This document shows positions 54,639 to 63,982 of a stretch of DNA of 64,000 nt, piece after piece. Every line of letters starts with the position of its first letter. Positions within the stretch are counted from its first letter, which is position 1. The stretch is taken from positions 146,691 to 210,690 of the forward strand of contig NZ_AUMU01000009.1 of assembly GCF_000430845.1 (NCBI RefSeq). Direction: 5' to 3'. Under the pieces are notes generated by a model, which did no database searches, had not been told where the DNA came from, and saw only the letters and a list, made by a program, of their open reading frames with translations. Made by a program: the position numbers and the translations under genes. The stretch comes from Chryseobacterium gregarium DSM 19109 (lineage in GTDB: Bacteria; Bacteroidota; Bacteroidia; Flavobacteriales; Weeksellaceae).

Positions 54639-56006
54639 TCAGGTGTTTTCAGCCTGCACTATTTTATATAATTTATCCGATAAACGAACCCTGAACGGAA
54701 GTTCAAAAGTAATCTGATCGCCTTTTTTTGCCGTTTCACAAGGTCCTCCGTTTGCGAAAATTGCAGTGATCATAACTTCCTGCTCACCGGTCGTAGGACC
54801 TGAAATAAGCACTCTATCCCCTACCGAAAGTTCTTTGCTTTCAATCAAGAACTGGGCAATTTTTGATTTTGTGTAATAATGCTCTGCCTTTCCCAGCAGG
54901 ACTTTTTTAACCGCTATTTTTTTACGGATATTTTTTGTAACCGCTTTTGCCAAAGGCCGATCGGGCAAATCACCGGACTTTTTGAATTTCAAAGCATCAG
55001 ATTTCCCCTTTCTGAATACTTTATTTCCTACCTGTAATCCTTTTCTTAATTCCACCTGTTCCTCCCAAGGCAAATGGATGGTCTCCAGACAGTTTTCTGA
55101 ACAGCAGTTTTCCATGGCGGCTTTGCATTCATCACATTGGATAAACAATAAATGACATGCATCATTGGCACAATTGGTATGGTTGTCACAAGGCTTGCCG
55201 CACTGATGACACTGTGCGATAATATCGTCTGTAATCCGTTCGCCTAACCGGTGGTCAAACACGAAATTTTTTCCAATGAATTTACTTTCGATCCCTTCTT
55301 CTTTTATCTGACGGGTGTATTCAATAATCCCGCCCTCTAACTGGAAAATGTTTTTAAAACCCTGATGCTTAAAGTATGCACTGGCCTTTTCGCAACGGAT
55401 TCCGCCAGTACAGTACATCAACAGGTTTTTATCTTCTTTAAAATCCTTTAACTGCTCATTAATAACCGGTAAACTTTCTCTGAAATTTTCCACGTCAGGC
55501 GTAATCGCTCCCTCAAAGTGGCCGACCTCACTTTCATAATGGTTTCTGAAATCCACTACAATTGTATTGGGATCTTCCAGTAAATTATTAAATTCCTGAG
55601 CTTTTAAATGGATCCCTTTGTTGGTTACATCAAAAGTATCATCATTTAAACCGTCGGCAACAATTTTATGCCTGACTTTTATCGTTAATTTTAAAAAGGA
55701 ATGATCATCCTGTTCAACCGCTACATTCAAGCGGATGCCTTTCATAAAATCGTATACTTCCAATGTATCTCGGAAAGCTTCAAACTGGTCTGCAGGAACA
55801 CTCATCTGAGCATTGATCCCTTCATGGGCCACATAAATACGTCCCAGGGCATCCAGAGCATTCCAGGCTATAAATAATTCGTCGCGAAATTTTTTGGGAT
55901 CTTCAATTTTGGCATACGCATAGAAAGACAATGTAAGGCGTTCCTTACCGGCTTCATCAATAAGCTGAGCTCTTTCTTCTGCGCTTAAGGTGTTATACAG
56001 TTGCAT
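54639..56006 (-). CDS. trhO: tRNA U34 hydroxylase TrhO with extra C-terminal barrel
   Basis: 455 residues. TrhO part: ferredoxin-like N-domain (RIYVAHEGINAQMSVP), rhodanese domain with active Cys199 in CTGGIRCEKASAYFKHQG, and a Cys cluster (about 266-306: CHQCGKPCDNHTNCANDAC) likely to bind zinc. Standard TrhO ends near 330-350. Here another ~100 residues follow: KVLLGKAEHYYTKSKIAQFL, LSVGDRVLISGPTTGEQEVM, ETAKKGDQITFELPF. This resembles the EF-Tu-domain-2-like barrel that ends U32 peptidases such as TrhP, which makes the same 5-hydroxyuridine by another route. It makes ho5U34 in wobble tRNAs with oxygen. Confidence 0.85.
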   Translation of the reverse strand: MQLYNTLSAEERAQLIDEAGKERLTLSFYAYAKIEDPKKFRDELFIAWNALDALGRIYVAHEGINAQMSVPADQFEAFRDTLEVYDFMKGIRLNVAVEQDDHSFLKLTIKVRHKIVADGLNDDTFDVTNKGIHLKAQEFNNLLEDPNTIVVDFRNHYESEVGHFEGAITPDVENFRESLPVINEQLKDFKEDKNLLMYCTGGIRCEKASAYFKHQGFKNIFQLEGGIIEYTRQIKEEGIESKFIGKNFVFDHRLGERITDDIIAQCHQCGKPCDNHTNCANDACHLLFIQCDECKAAMENCCSENCLETIHLPWEEQVELRKGLQVGNKVFRKGKSDALKFKKSGDLPDRPLAKAVTKNIRKKIAVKKVLLGKAEHYYTKSKIAQFLIESKELSVGDRVLISGPTTGEQEVMITAIFANGGPCETAKKGDQITFELPFRVRLSDKLYKIVQAENT

Positions 56007-56336
56007 GCTATAAACGGTTTAAGTGAGAAAAATTTTTGCAAATATAATAATTTTTTCATTGCTGCTTATCCAATAGAATACTGAGTTATTTCAGCACTCC
56101 ATTTAACTTTCTTTATGACAATACATCCTATATATGACATTTTGTCTTTAATAAATTTTTAATATCTGTTAAAAGCATTTTTAACAATTATGACATAATG
56201 TATAAAGTATTGCTTATCCTGTTAAATTTTAGTTAAAAATGAAACAATACAGAATAAGTATCTACTTATTTAGCATTAAATTTGTTTACAATAAAAAGAA
56301 TTTAATTCATATAAAAAACAATAAGAAAGATATACA
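56007..56336. other. 330-bp divergent promoter region of trhO and the HtrA gene
   Basis: Two -7-type boxes: TATATTTG on the minus strand (56039-56046), 33 bp before trhO, and TAAATTTG on the plus strand (56277-56284), 53 bp before the protease ATG. Neither has a TTG at exactly 19 bases. The middle 200 bases are A/T-rich without clear repeats. Confidence 0.55.
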
Positions 56337-57863
56337 ATGAAGAGTACTTTAAAAAAACTATTACCATTTGCTGTAGTAGGCGTCATGTCAGGAGCTACTA
56401 CTGTTGGAACACTACAATATTTAAATCATGATTCCGCCAACGGGGATCAGTCTTATTTTACCAAATCGGCACCCAACGTTTCTTTTGCGGGAATGAATTC
56501 TGCAGCAGTAGGTGATGATTTTGTGAAAGCTGCCAAAACAACAGTCCCTGCGGTGGTAACCATTAAAAATTATCAGTCAAGATCAACCAGCAGAGCGTCG
56601 GAACAGGATCTCTTTGATTTCTTCTTCGGAGACCCGCTTGGGGGAAGAGGGCAGCAGAGACAGAAACAGCAGATGCCGGACAATATGCCTTCAGGCATGG
56701 GATCAGGCGTTATTATTTCACCGGACGGCTACATTATTTCCAATAACCACGTTGTGGCAGGCGCCAATAAGCTGGAAGTGGTTTTAAGCAATAAAAAGTC
56801 TTATATCGCAACTTTGATAGGCACTGACCCCAATACGGATATCTCCTTATTAAAAATTGAGGAAAAAGGATTGCCCTATTTAAATTTTGCCAATTCAGAT
56901 AATATCGAAGTGGGACAATGGGTACTTGCTGTCGGAAACCCGCTCGGCCTGAACTCTACCGTAACAGCCGGTATTGTCTCTGCAAAAGGCAGGGGAATCG
57001 GAATTCTGGGTTCACAGGGGAAAGCAGCCAACCCGATTGAAAGTTTTATCCAGACGGATGCAGCCATTAATCCGGGCAACTCGGGAGGTGCTTTGGTAAA
57101 TACAACCGGGGATCTTATCGGGATCAATTCTGCAATCCAGTCTACGACCGGATATTATCAGGGGTACGGATTTGCCGTTCCTTCAAACCTAGCCAGAAAA
57201 ATTGTTGAAGACATTAAGAAATTCGGAATTGTACAAAGAGGATTCCTCGGCGTAACTTCTCTGGATTTATCCAACGATATGCAGGTTGCAGGGTACAATA
57301 AACAGAACAAAACCAATATCAAAGCCGGATCCGGTGTTTACGTAACAGGATTTGGAGATAACAGCGGTGCCGCAGATGCAGGCATTAAATCCGGTGATGT
57401 GATCACCAAGATTGACAATACTGCTGTTACCGATTTTGCAGACCTTTCTATTGCCATAGGAAGCAAGCGTCCGGGTGACAGAGTAATGGTAACTTATTTG
57501 AGAAATGGTAAAGAAGCGACTGCTACAGTTACTTTAAGGGATCAGAAAGGAGGAACGTCTGCCAGAACGAAAGCTGACCTCAGCGTAACCGAAAAAATCG
57601 GCGCCGAGTTTAAACCGCTGGATGAGAGGTTTAAAACCGACTACGGATTAAACAGCGGTGTTATTGCCACCAATGTTACAGAAGGAAGCGAGATTGCCAA
57701 AATCGGGATTGTAGACAATTATATTGTGGTCGAGATCAACGGTAAACCTGTTAATTCACAGAAAGATGTTGAAAAGATCCTTGATAAATATTCAGGCAAC
57801 GTATCGGTAAAATTCGTAGATGCTTACGGGCAGATGTATACGAGAGGTTTTAAAATGCCTTAA
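56337..57863 (+). CDS. HtrA/DegP-family periplasmic serine protease
   Basis: 508 residues: N-terminal hydrophobic export/anchor segment (about 10-28), trypsin-like domain with triad His138 (ISNNHVVAG), Asp168 (DPNTDISLLK) and Ser249 (AINPGNSGGALV), then two PDZ domains (about 300-400 and 405-505). A Q/G-rich insert (about 100-120) is the LA-loop position. Degrades or refolds damaged envelope proteins. Single gene with a terminator. Confidence 0.95.
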   Translation: MKSTLKKLLPFAVVGVMSGATTVGTLQYLNHDSANGDQSYFTKSAPNVSFAGMNSAAVGDDFVKAAKTTVPAVVTIKNYQSRSTSRASEQDLFDFFFGDPLGGRGQQRQKQQMPDNMPSGMGSGVIISPDGYIISNNHVVAGANKLEVVLSNKKSYIATLIGTDPNTDISLLKIEEKGLPYLNFANSDNIEVGQWVLAVGNPLGLNSTVTAGIVSAKGRGIGILGSQGKAANPIESFIQTDAAINPGNSGGALVNTTGDLIGINSAIQSTTGYYQGYGFAVPSNLARKIVEDIKKFGIVQRGFLGVTSLDLSNDMQVAGYNKQNKTNIKAGSGVYVTGFGDNSGAADAGIKSGDVITKIDNTAVTDFADLSIAIGSKRPGDRVMVTYLRNGKEATATVTLRDQKGGTSARTKADLSVTEKIGAEFKPLDERFKTDYGLNSGVIATNVTEGSEIAKIGIVDNYIVVEINGKPVNSQKDVEKILDKYSGNVSVKFVDAYGQMYTRGFKMP

Positions 57864-57898
57864 TCAGACAAATAACTAAACTTCACTTCATATCAATG

Positions 57899-57936
57899 AA
57901 AACGCTGCACATTTATTCAAATGGCAGCGTTTTTTT
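57899..57936. terminator. Terminator between the HtrA gene and the convergent membrane gene
   Basis: Stem AAACGCTGC / GCAGCGTTT extended by CATTT / AAATG, then TTTTTATTT on the plus strand. Confidence 0.88.
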
Positions 57937-57938
57937 AT

Positions 57939-58388
57939 TTACTTATTGATTCTTTCAGCAATCCTCCGTTTCTTTTTACGCTCATATATGACTTCTACAA
58001 TTTTACCCCCCATCCACGCAAAAGGGAAAAAGGTAAGAAAAATAGAAATCTTATAGAATGTAGGATGATAAGGAAAAACGATAACATCCAGCATAGCTAT
58101 AAACAACATGATGAAACCGATGAGAATAGCATAGGCTACTTTGGCATATTTTACAATGATAGCCGTTACAACTCCTCCGATGGTAGTTCCCAATCCGGAA
58201 ACAAATAAAAGGAAACCAAAGAAAGCATCATCATGCTGCATGGTCTGAAGGAATTTTTGCCAGTGCTCAAAGGGAGCAAAAGCTTCAAAAGTAACCCATT
58301 GCGGGAATACTCTTATACCAAGAGTGATGATAAGTCCGGCAATTCCCAGACCTACAATAACCGCAATTGTATTTCTTAGAAAATTCAT
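57939..58388 (-). CDS. Four-span membrane protein of unknown function
   Basis: 149 residues with four membrane spans (about 7-27, 57-80, 84-106, 113-132), Phe/Gly-rich, and a basic C-terminal tail (ERKKKRRIAERINK). No family recognised with confidence. Its ATG overlaps the last base of the ridA stop codon (TAATG), so the two are coupled. Confidence 0.75.
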   Translation of the reverse strand: MNFLRNTIAVIVGLGIAGLIITLGIRVFPQWVTFEAFAPFEHWQKFLQTMQHDDAFFGFLLFVSGLGTTIGGVVTAIIVKYAKVAYAILIGFIMLFIAMLDVIVFPYHPTFYKISIFLTFFPFAWMGGKIVEVIYERKKKRRIAERINK

Positions 58389-58768
58389 TAATCCTGGTGT
58401 GCGATCATGGAAATTTCGATATCAACATTTTTTGGCAGGCAGGAAACCTGCACTGTTTCACGGGCCGGATAGCTTTCGGCATCCAGGTACGAAGCATAAA
58501 TATCATTCATTACCGCAAAATCATCCATACTTTTAAGAAAGATGGTTGCTTTTACCACATTTTTAAAAGTCATACCGGCTTCCGTAAGAATAGCTTCAAG
58601 GTTTTTCATTACCTGGTGCGTTTCTTTTTCAATACCCTCTACCAGTTTACCGGTTGCGGGGTCTACAGGAATCTGTCCGGAGATGTATAACACACCGTTT
58701 GCCATATTGGCTTGCGAATAAGGCCCGATTGCTGCAGGAGCATTAACCGTGTTGATTATTTTTTTCAT
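58388..58768 (-). CDS. ridA: RidA-family enamine/imine deaminase
   Basis: 126 residues: INTVNAPAAIGPYSQANMAN, LYISGQIPVDPATGKLVEG, YPARETVQVSCLPKNVDIEI, with the substrate-binding Arg of ARETVQV. Trimers hydrolyse reactive 2-aminoacrylate made by PLP enzymes. Two-gene unit with the four-span membrane protein. Confidence 0.95.
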   Translation of the reverse strand: MKKIINTVNAPAAIGPYSQANMANGVLYISGQIPVDPATGKLVEGIEKETHQVMKNLEAILTEAGMTFKNVVKATIFLKSMDDFAVMNDIYASYLDAESYPARETVQVSCLPKNVDIEISMIAHQD

Positions 58769-58835
58769 TAGAATTTATTTTGGGTGCAAATATAAAATTT
58801 ATATTCTATTTCCATACCAGATATCAAATCTGATG

Positions 58836-61424
58836 CTAGAATGGTGCATTAGGCTGGGTAAAACTTCTGTCTTTGTATTTTAATGCATCACTTAAGATGT
58901 TGGCCTTGATCCCGATAAAGAAATCATAGACTTTATACTGACCGAAAGGAACCCAGTTGAAATTGATGGTAAAACTCCGCTGGTCTCTTGAAAAGCCGAT
59001 CCTTGTATAAGCCAGCTGCTGGGTGACCATATCATAATGCGTACTGCCGTTGATATTCCAGAAAGGCGTAAGCTTTAAGCTTCCGTCCAGCCCTACCGAA
59101 GCAAGCCTTGTCGGTGTCCTTGAAGCGGAACTTTTCGTGAAGGCATAATTGGCATTGATGTTTAAAGTCCAGGCCTGGTCGAAATGGGCATAATTATCAT
59201 CATCAAAATAATAATTTTCATTCCTGATCTCTCCTTTTGCCTTGTATTTTTTTGCGTAATCCGTTTTTTCACCGAATATTTCGCTGCTTAAAGGATAAGA
59301 CATCTGAACGTTGAATCCCTGTATTCCGAAACCTCCGAAATCTTCGGTTCTGATTCCGGTTTCCTGATTGGGCAGGTAAAGCACTTTATACGGGTCTAAA
59401 GACAAACTTGTATTGACACTTAATTTATTATCAAAGAAAGAAGACTGTCCGTTGATTGTAATGATGGACCACGGATGGTCTTTTGCCGCAAAGTTATAAC
59501 TTCCGGAAAGGTTCAGGGATTCGAAAATCTTCAGTTTCTTTACGCCTGTCGAATCACTTTTAGACTTCACTTTCATTTCGATATTATTCCCGATATTGAA
59601 TCCTAAAGCACCTACCATCCCGCTGGTCGGGCTTCCTATAATCCCCCCTTCAAAAATGGAATACGGAGTCAAAGCCCCGCTGGCATCATAGTAATTCCTG
59701 AAATACCCGAACCCTGACCCTCCGAAATCGGGAGAATAGGTAAATCCTAAACTTGGGGTCATCATGTGCCTGATGGCTTCAATGGCAGATCCTTTTTTAA
59801 ATTTCAGCATGCCATATAATGTTGTCTGAAGACTGGCCGTAGTGGAAAAGGTAGAATATCCTGAAATCCCTTTATTCGTTTCGGTAACTACTTTATTCTG
59901 GATAGGGTCATAAAATTTATCGGCCGTTTTGGTGGTTAAGGCATTGTCAATATTAGCGCCTAAACTGAATGTAAAATATTTGGCTACCGTTGTATTGGTT
60001 CCTAAAGCAATATTGTTCTTCAGGCCGGTCTGCATTTTTTCCCACATGGCTGCCGTAAAAAGCTCACCTTCGTCCGTCTGCACGTAATTCGTTAAATTCA
60101 GTCCTGTGTTTACCGTGATGTTTTCCAATAAGCCCTGCCTTACTCCGGTTTTTGACTTAAAGAGATAAAACTGGTTGATGGCCACATTCATCTGCGGCAG
60201 ACGAAGATCCGACAATCCTGTCGCAAAATTCTGCGAGTAAGACGTTGTTCCGGTAATCGTGGCCGGTAATTTCAAAAACCTTTTAGTAATAGTAACTGTA
60301 GAATTTTGCTGGGTATTTAGTACATTCTGGTTGAGAATGTAATTATTATTTAAAGTATTGTTGTAAAATTTGGTGCTTACAATATCTACCGAAGCTGAAA
60401 ACGTCAGAAACGGATTGGCTTTCGTATCCTGGGTATGTCTCCAGGCAATCCTGTAGGTACTTGTTTTTCCGTAATCATCCAGCCCTTTGATCCCGCGTAC
60501 GGCGGTTCCCACATCTGCCGAAAAGTTCCCGGAATACCGGTATTTCTTTACATAATTCATTTCCGGCCTTAAGTTCCAGCTCCCTTTCGTATAAATATCT
60601 GCCAGCACTTTCAGGTCAAAATGTTCGCCGATGGGCTGATAATAGCCCAGGCCATTCAGGAAAAATCCTACATCCTGCCTTTCTCCGAAACTCGGGATCA
60701 GAATACCGGCAGACCTTTTATCTGAAAAAGGCAGAATGGCAAAAGGCATAATCAAAGGAGTCGGGACCTGTTCAATATACATCTGGATCGGTCCTGAGAT
60801 AATCGAAGATTTATTCTTTGTTTTGACCAATTTGATGTTTGAGGCCCGAAGATGATAATCTGCTGCCGTATCTTTTTTCTTGATGAAATAATCGTCGGTG
60901 GTATAATTAGCCCGTCTCATCGCAAAAACGGAATCATTATATTTTTTTGTTTTTTCTGCAACAATTACCCCTTCGCTTTCCTCCGTTCTGGCATTGAACG
61001 CAATAGCCTGCTTGGTCTTGGTATTGTACTGAAACTGGTCGGTTTCATATTTTTTGCCGGCCTGGGTAATTACTGCCGGTTCTATAAATTTCCCTAATGA
61101 ATCCTGCTTACCCCTTGCAAACATGAGGCTTTTTTCTTCATCAATAGAGATATAATCTGCATCAATCTGCACATCCTGATACTTTACCTGGGCATTTTTA
61201 TTCAGATAAATCATTTTTTTCTGAAAATCTCTTCTGTTATAGTCTGCTTTTGTCTGCATGACATCTTCCAGAGATTCTTTTTTCAGGACAATGGTATCTT
61301 GCTTGGAAATAGTATCGTTAACCACATTTTCGGTCAATTTTTCAGGAGTCTGCTGTGCTAAAAAATTGTTAAAAATTAGGATAATTAAAATTTGTAATAT
61401 ATTTTTGGAGACGGTTTTGGCCAA
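58836..61424 (-). CDS. lptD: LPS-assembly protein LptD (Bacteroidota type)
   Basis: 862 residues. Signal region (about 1-23), a jellyroll OstA/LptA-like part (about 70-250: AQVKYQDVQIDADYISIDEE, SLMFARGKQDSLGK, YTTDDYFIKKKDTAADYHLR) then a barrel (about 250-862) with PFAILPFSDKRSAGILIPSF, the LptD signature, and strand repeats to the C-terminal NFNWVPFGQYKVYDFFIGIK region. Inserts LPS in the outer membrane. The start is TTG at 61424; a stop lies 12 bases upstream in frame. Divergent from the amidase gene. Confidence 0.88.
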   Translation of the reverse strand: MAKTVSKNILQILIILIFNNFLAQQTPEKLTENVVNDTISKQDTIVLKKESLEDVMQTKADYNRRDFQKKMIYLNKNAQVKYQDVQIDADYISIDEEKSLMFARGKQDSLGKFIEPAVITQAGKKYETDQFQYNTKTKQAIAFNARTEESEGVIVAEKTKKYNDSVFAMRRANYTTDDYFIKKKDTAADYHLRASNIKLVKTKNKSSIISGPIQMYIEQVPTPLIMPFAILPFSDKRSAGILIPSFGERQDVGFFLNGLGYYQPIGEHFDLKVLADIYTKGSWNLRPEMNYVKKYRYSGNFSADVGTAVRGIKGLDDYGKTSTYRIAWRHTQDTKANPFLTFSASVDIVSTKFYNNTLNNNYILNQNVLNTQQNSTVTITKRFLKLPATITGTTSYSQNFATGLSDLRLPQMNVAINQFYLFKSKTGVRQGLLENITVNTGLNLTNYVQTDEGELFTAAMWEKMQTGLKNNIALGTNTTVAKYFTFSLGANIDNALTTKTADKFYDPIQNKVVTETNKGISGYSTFSTTASLQTTLYGMLKFKKGSAIEAIRHMMTPSLGFTYSPDFGGSGFGYFRNYYDASGALTPYSIFEGGIIGSPTSGMVGALGFNIGNNIEMKVKSKSDSTGVKKLKIFESLNLSGSYNFAAKDHPWSIITINGQSSFFDNKLSVNTSLSLDPYKVLYLPNQETGIRTEDFGGFGIQGFNVQMSYPLSSEIFGEKTDYAKKYKAKGEIRNENYYFDDDNYAHFDQAWTLNINANYAFTKSSASRTPTRLASVGLDGSLKLTPFWNINGSTHYDMVTQQLAYTRIGFSRDQRSFTINFNWVPFGQYKVYDFFIGIKANILSDALKYKDRSFTQPNAPF

Positions 61425-61460
61425 TTTTTTTTGTTATATTTATGATATACAATTAAGGCC

Positions 61461-61468
61461 CAAAATTA
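61461..61468 (-). promoter_or_regulatory. Candidate -7 element for lptD
   Basis: TAATTTTG on the minus strand, 36 bp before the TTG start. The 66-bp gap also serves the divergent amidase gene. Confidence 0.45.
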
Positions 61469-61490
61469 ATATAATTTTTAACACTGTAAG

Positions 61491-62777
61491 ATGCACAAAG
61501 TAAATTTTAAAATAATTTTATCATTTCTCCTTATTCTGTTCAGTAACTTTATTTTTTCACAGAAAAAATTTATCGTTGTTTTAGATGCCGGACACGGGGG
61601 AAGCGATCACGGAGCCAACAGAACTTATTCCGATATAGGAAGGATCGCTGAAAAGGATGTTACCCTTGCGATTACCCTGAAAGTAGGCTCAATGCTTGAA
61701 AAGAACAAAGATTTTAAAGTAATCTACACCCGAAAGATTGATGAATACCCTTCCCTGTCAGACCGAACAAACCTGGCCAACAGGAGCAAAGCAGACCTTT
61801 TTGTATCCATTCACTGTAACTCATCGAAAAAGCCGACGGCTTATGGAACGGAAACATTTGTGCAGGGGCCGGACCAGAACGACACCAACCTGGAAGTCGC
61901 CAAGAGAGAAAATGACGTGATCTTCCTAGATGAAAAAGACAAGCAGACATTCGGTTCTTATGATCCGAGTTCACCGGAATCTTTAATTGCCTTAAAACTT
62001 CAGCAAAGCAGATATCTTGAATCCAGCCTGCTGTTAGGAGGACTGGTGGAAAACAATTTTGTCAATAAAGACAAAAGGACTTCAAGGGGGGTATTTCAGA
62101 AAAACCTTCACGTTCTCCGTATGAATGCCATGCCTTCCGTGCTTATCGAAACAGGATTTATCAACCACCCGGAAGAGAGCCATTATTTAGCTTCCGAAAG
62201 AGGACAGGACGAAATCTCAGAAAGTATTTACAAAGCTATTATCGATTATAAGAAAGCCGTGGACAGAAAATCCGGTACGTCTTACGTTGTGAAGAAACCT
62301 GATCCCGATAAACTGGCTGAGGTGGCATTAAAGAATGATTTCAGAATCCTGCTGTTAAGTTCACCTACCAAATATAATGACGGCGATCCGGCTTTAAAAG
62401 GACTGAATTACATATTGCCGATCAAAGAAAACGGACAGTATAAATATTATTACGGCGTAACGAATCTGGCTTCTGTAAGGGATATCAACATTAAAACGGC
62501 TAAAGATGCAGGATTCAGAAATGCATATGCCGTAGGGTTTATGCCTAATCAGAAAATGAATGCCGGATATTATACTGTCGAAGTTTATTCCGGGGACAAA
62601 CTGAATGGCAATTCATTTATCATGCAGACCCTGAAAGATGTGGAAAGAAATAAGGAAAGCGGCGTCTTTTATTATACTTACGGAAAAGCGTATACCCTGG
62701 AAGATGCTGTGAAGCTCCAGAAAGACATTGAAGCTAAAGGCATTAAGAATACGGTGATCCAAAAAGTTTTTAAATAA
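61491..62777 (+). CDS. N-acetylmuramoyl-L-alanine amidase (Amidase_3) with SPOR-like tail
   Basis: 428 residues. Signal peptide about 1-22 (ending NFIFSQ). Zinc amidase domain (about 24-250): DAGHGGSDHGA, the Glu in RIAEKDVTLAITLK, VSIHCNSS, VLIETGFINHPEE. A C-terminal domain (about 285-428) with repeats like YYGVTNLASVRDINIKTAKD and GFRNAYAVGF resembles SPOR/peptidoglycan-binding. Splits daughter-cell walls or remodels peptidoglycan. A different class from the amidase at 21822. Confidence 0.93.
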   Translation: MHKVNFKIILSFLLILFSNFIFSQKKFIVVLDAGHGGSDHGANRTYSDIGRIAEKDVTLAITLKVGSMLEKNKDFKVIYTRKIDEYPSLSDRTNLANRSKADLFVSIHCNSSKKPTAYGTETFVQGPDQNDTNLEVAKRENDVIFLDEKDKQTFGSYDPSSPESLIALKLQQSRYLESSLLLGGLVENNFVNKDKRTSRGVFQKNLHVLRMNAMPSVLIETGFINHPEESHYLASERGQDEISESIYKAIIDYKKAVDRKSGTSYVVKKPDPDKLAEVALKNDFRILLLSSPTKYNDGDPALKGLNYILPIKENGQYKYYYGVTNLASVRDINIKTAKDAGFRNAYAVGFMPNQKMNAGYYTVEVYSGDKLNGNSFIMQTLKDVERNKESGVFYYTYGKAYTLEDAVKLQKDIEAKGIKNTVIQKVFK

Positions 62778-62788
62778 TAAAAATAATT

Positions 62789-62818
62789 TTGAAGTTAAAA
62801 AGTTAATGGCTATTTTTG
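62789..62818 (+). promoter_or_regulatory. Promoter of tRNA-Glu
   Basis: TTG (62789-62791), a 19-base spacer and TATTTTTG (62811-62818): full consensus match. The transcript would start about 10 bases before the tRNA. Confidence 0.82.
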
Positions 62819-62832
62819 CAACCTCAAAATTT

Positions 62833-62904
62833 GGCCTATTCGTCTAGTGGTCAGGACTCAAGGTTTTCATCCTTGCAACAGGGGTTCGATTCCCCTATAG
62901 GCTA
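62833..62904 (+). tRNA. tRNA-Glu (anticodon TTC)
   Basis: Cloverleaf: acceptor GGCCTAT / ATAGGCT, anticodon stem CAAGG / CCTTG with loop TTTTCAT giving anticodon TTC, T-arm GGGG-TTCGATT-CCCC. 72 bases plus CCA added later (not encoded). Reads GAA/GAG. Confidence 0.95.
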
Positions 62905-62919
62905 CGCGATCCTACATTT

Positions 62920-62946
62920 AAAAGCCCTTTTACAGGGCTTTTTTGT
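62920..62946 (+). terminator. Terminator of the tRNA-Glu unit
   Basis: Stem AAAAGCCCT / AGGGCTTTT with a 5-base loop then TTTTG, 16 bp after the tRNA. Confidence 0.9.
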
Positions 62947-63256
62947 TTTTAATTACGATAGGTCATAAACAATGGTATATTAAAGATTTTAAAAAAACAA
63001 AAATAATTTTAGCCTTGACAGTCATCGGACAATTTTTAATATGCAGATTTAGAAACAATTGACAGCCGACGAGTAATAAACAGACAGATATTGAGAATAA
63101 AGTGACATTATTTTAGTGAATAATCTTTTTTTAATATCAGAAAAATATTATATTTGCACCGTCTAACAGAGGCATTAAGATATCAACGGATAGAAAGCTG
63201 TTTACCGGCTGTATTTCAGGAATCTTGATGGTCTGCAGGATACCAAATTTCAGATC
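62947..63256. other. 310-bp gap before the small unknown gene
   Basis: A/T-rich. A TATATTTG box at 63149-63156 (plus) could start a ~100-base leader for the gene at 63257; the leader is GC-richer than the rest, with no strong hairpin found. No other feature seen. Confidence 0.5.
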
Positions 63257-63577
63257 ATGCCGGATTTAAAAATACAGGAAGCAAAACTGCTTTTTAAGAA
63301 AATCCACTCTAGTCCGAAAAGTTACGATTTAAAGATCAATGAAGACGGAATAACAGGCAGTGATGATAAAATAAGTTTCAGACTTTACAGGATAGGTGAA
63401 AGAGTCGATTTTGAAGTAACGATTGATGGGTTTACCTTCACCAATACCACCGGAGAATGGAACAATGCGATGGTTATGCTGAAAAGCACCATCAAAAAAT
63501 TAGAAAGAGAAGAAGAGAATATTAAAATAGAACAGGCAATAGATAAACTCAGAAAATATTTATCCAACGAAAATTAA
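63257..63577 (+). CDS. Small conserved-looking protein of unknown function
   Basis: 106 residues, soluble. N-terminal alpha/beta part (LKIQEAKLLFKKIHSSPKSY, KISFRLYRIGERVDFEVTID) and a C-terminal charged helix (LKSTIKKLEREEENIKIEQA). No known motif. It has its own -7-like box and a leader of about 100 bases, unusually long in this window. It precedes rpsT by 66 bp. Confidence 0.7.
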   Translation: MPDLKIQEAKLLFKKIHSSPKSYDLKINEDGITGSDDKISFRLYRIGERVDFEVTIDGFTFTNTTGEWNNAMVMLKSTIKKLEREEENIKIEQAIDKLRKYLSNEN

Positions 63578-63594
63578 TTTTTTTAAAAAATAAT

Positions 63595-63625
63595 TTGGTA
63601 GATAAAAAAAAAGTTTTTACTTTTG
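63595..63625 (+). promoter_or_regulatory. Promoter of rpsT
   Basis: TTG (63595-63597), a 20-base spacer and TACTTTTG (63618-63625), 18 bp before the ATG. Confidence 0.78.
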
Positions 63626-63643
63626 CACTCACATTTGAACGAT

Positions 63644-63898
63644 ATGGCAAATCATAAATCAGCATTAAAAAGAATCAGACAAAACGAAGTTAGAAAAGTT
63701 CGTAACAGATATTACCACAAGACTGCTAGAACAGCAATCAAAGGGTTAAGAAATGAAGAAGATAAAACTGTTGCTGCAGAACAACTGCCAAAGGTTATCG
63801 CTTTATTGGATAAATTAGCTAAGAGAAACATTATCCACAAAAACAAAGCGGCTAACTTAAAAAGCAAATTAACTAAGCACGTTAACAAACTGGCTTAA
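63644..63898 (+). CDS. rpsT: 30S ribosomal protein S20
   Basis: 84 residues from the ATG at 63644 (MANHKSALKRIRQNEVRKVR); an in-frame ATG at 63623 lies in the promoter -7 box. Three-helix 16S-binding protein ending NLKSKLTKHVNKLA. The second tRNA-Glu follows 12 bp after the stop and is probably cotranscribed. Confidence 0.97.
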   Translation: MANHKSALKRIRQNEVRKVRNRYYHKTARTAIKGLRNEEDKTVAAEQLPKVIALLDKLAKRNIIHKNKAANLKSKLTKHVNKLA

Positions 63899-63910
63899 TA
63901 AAGTATAGAT

Positions 63911-63982
63911 GGCCCGTTCGTCTATCGGTTAGGACCTCAGATTTTCATTCTGGTAAGAGGGGTTCGACTCCCCTACGGGCTA
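63911..63982 (+). tRNA. tRNA-Glu (anticodon TTC), second gene
   Basis: Acceptor GGCCCGT / ACGGGCT, anticodon stem CAGA / TCTG with loop TTTTCAT (anticodon TTC), T-arm GGGG-TTCGACT-CCCC. Same anticodon as the gene at 62833 but many stem bases differ. CCA is not encoded. Confidence 0.95.
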
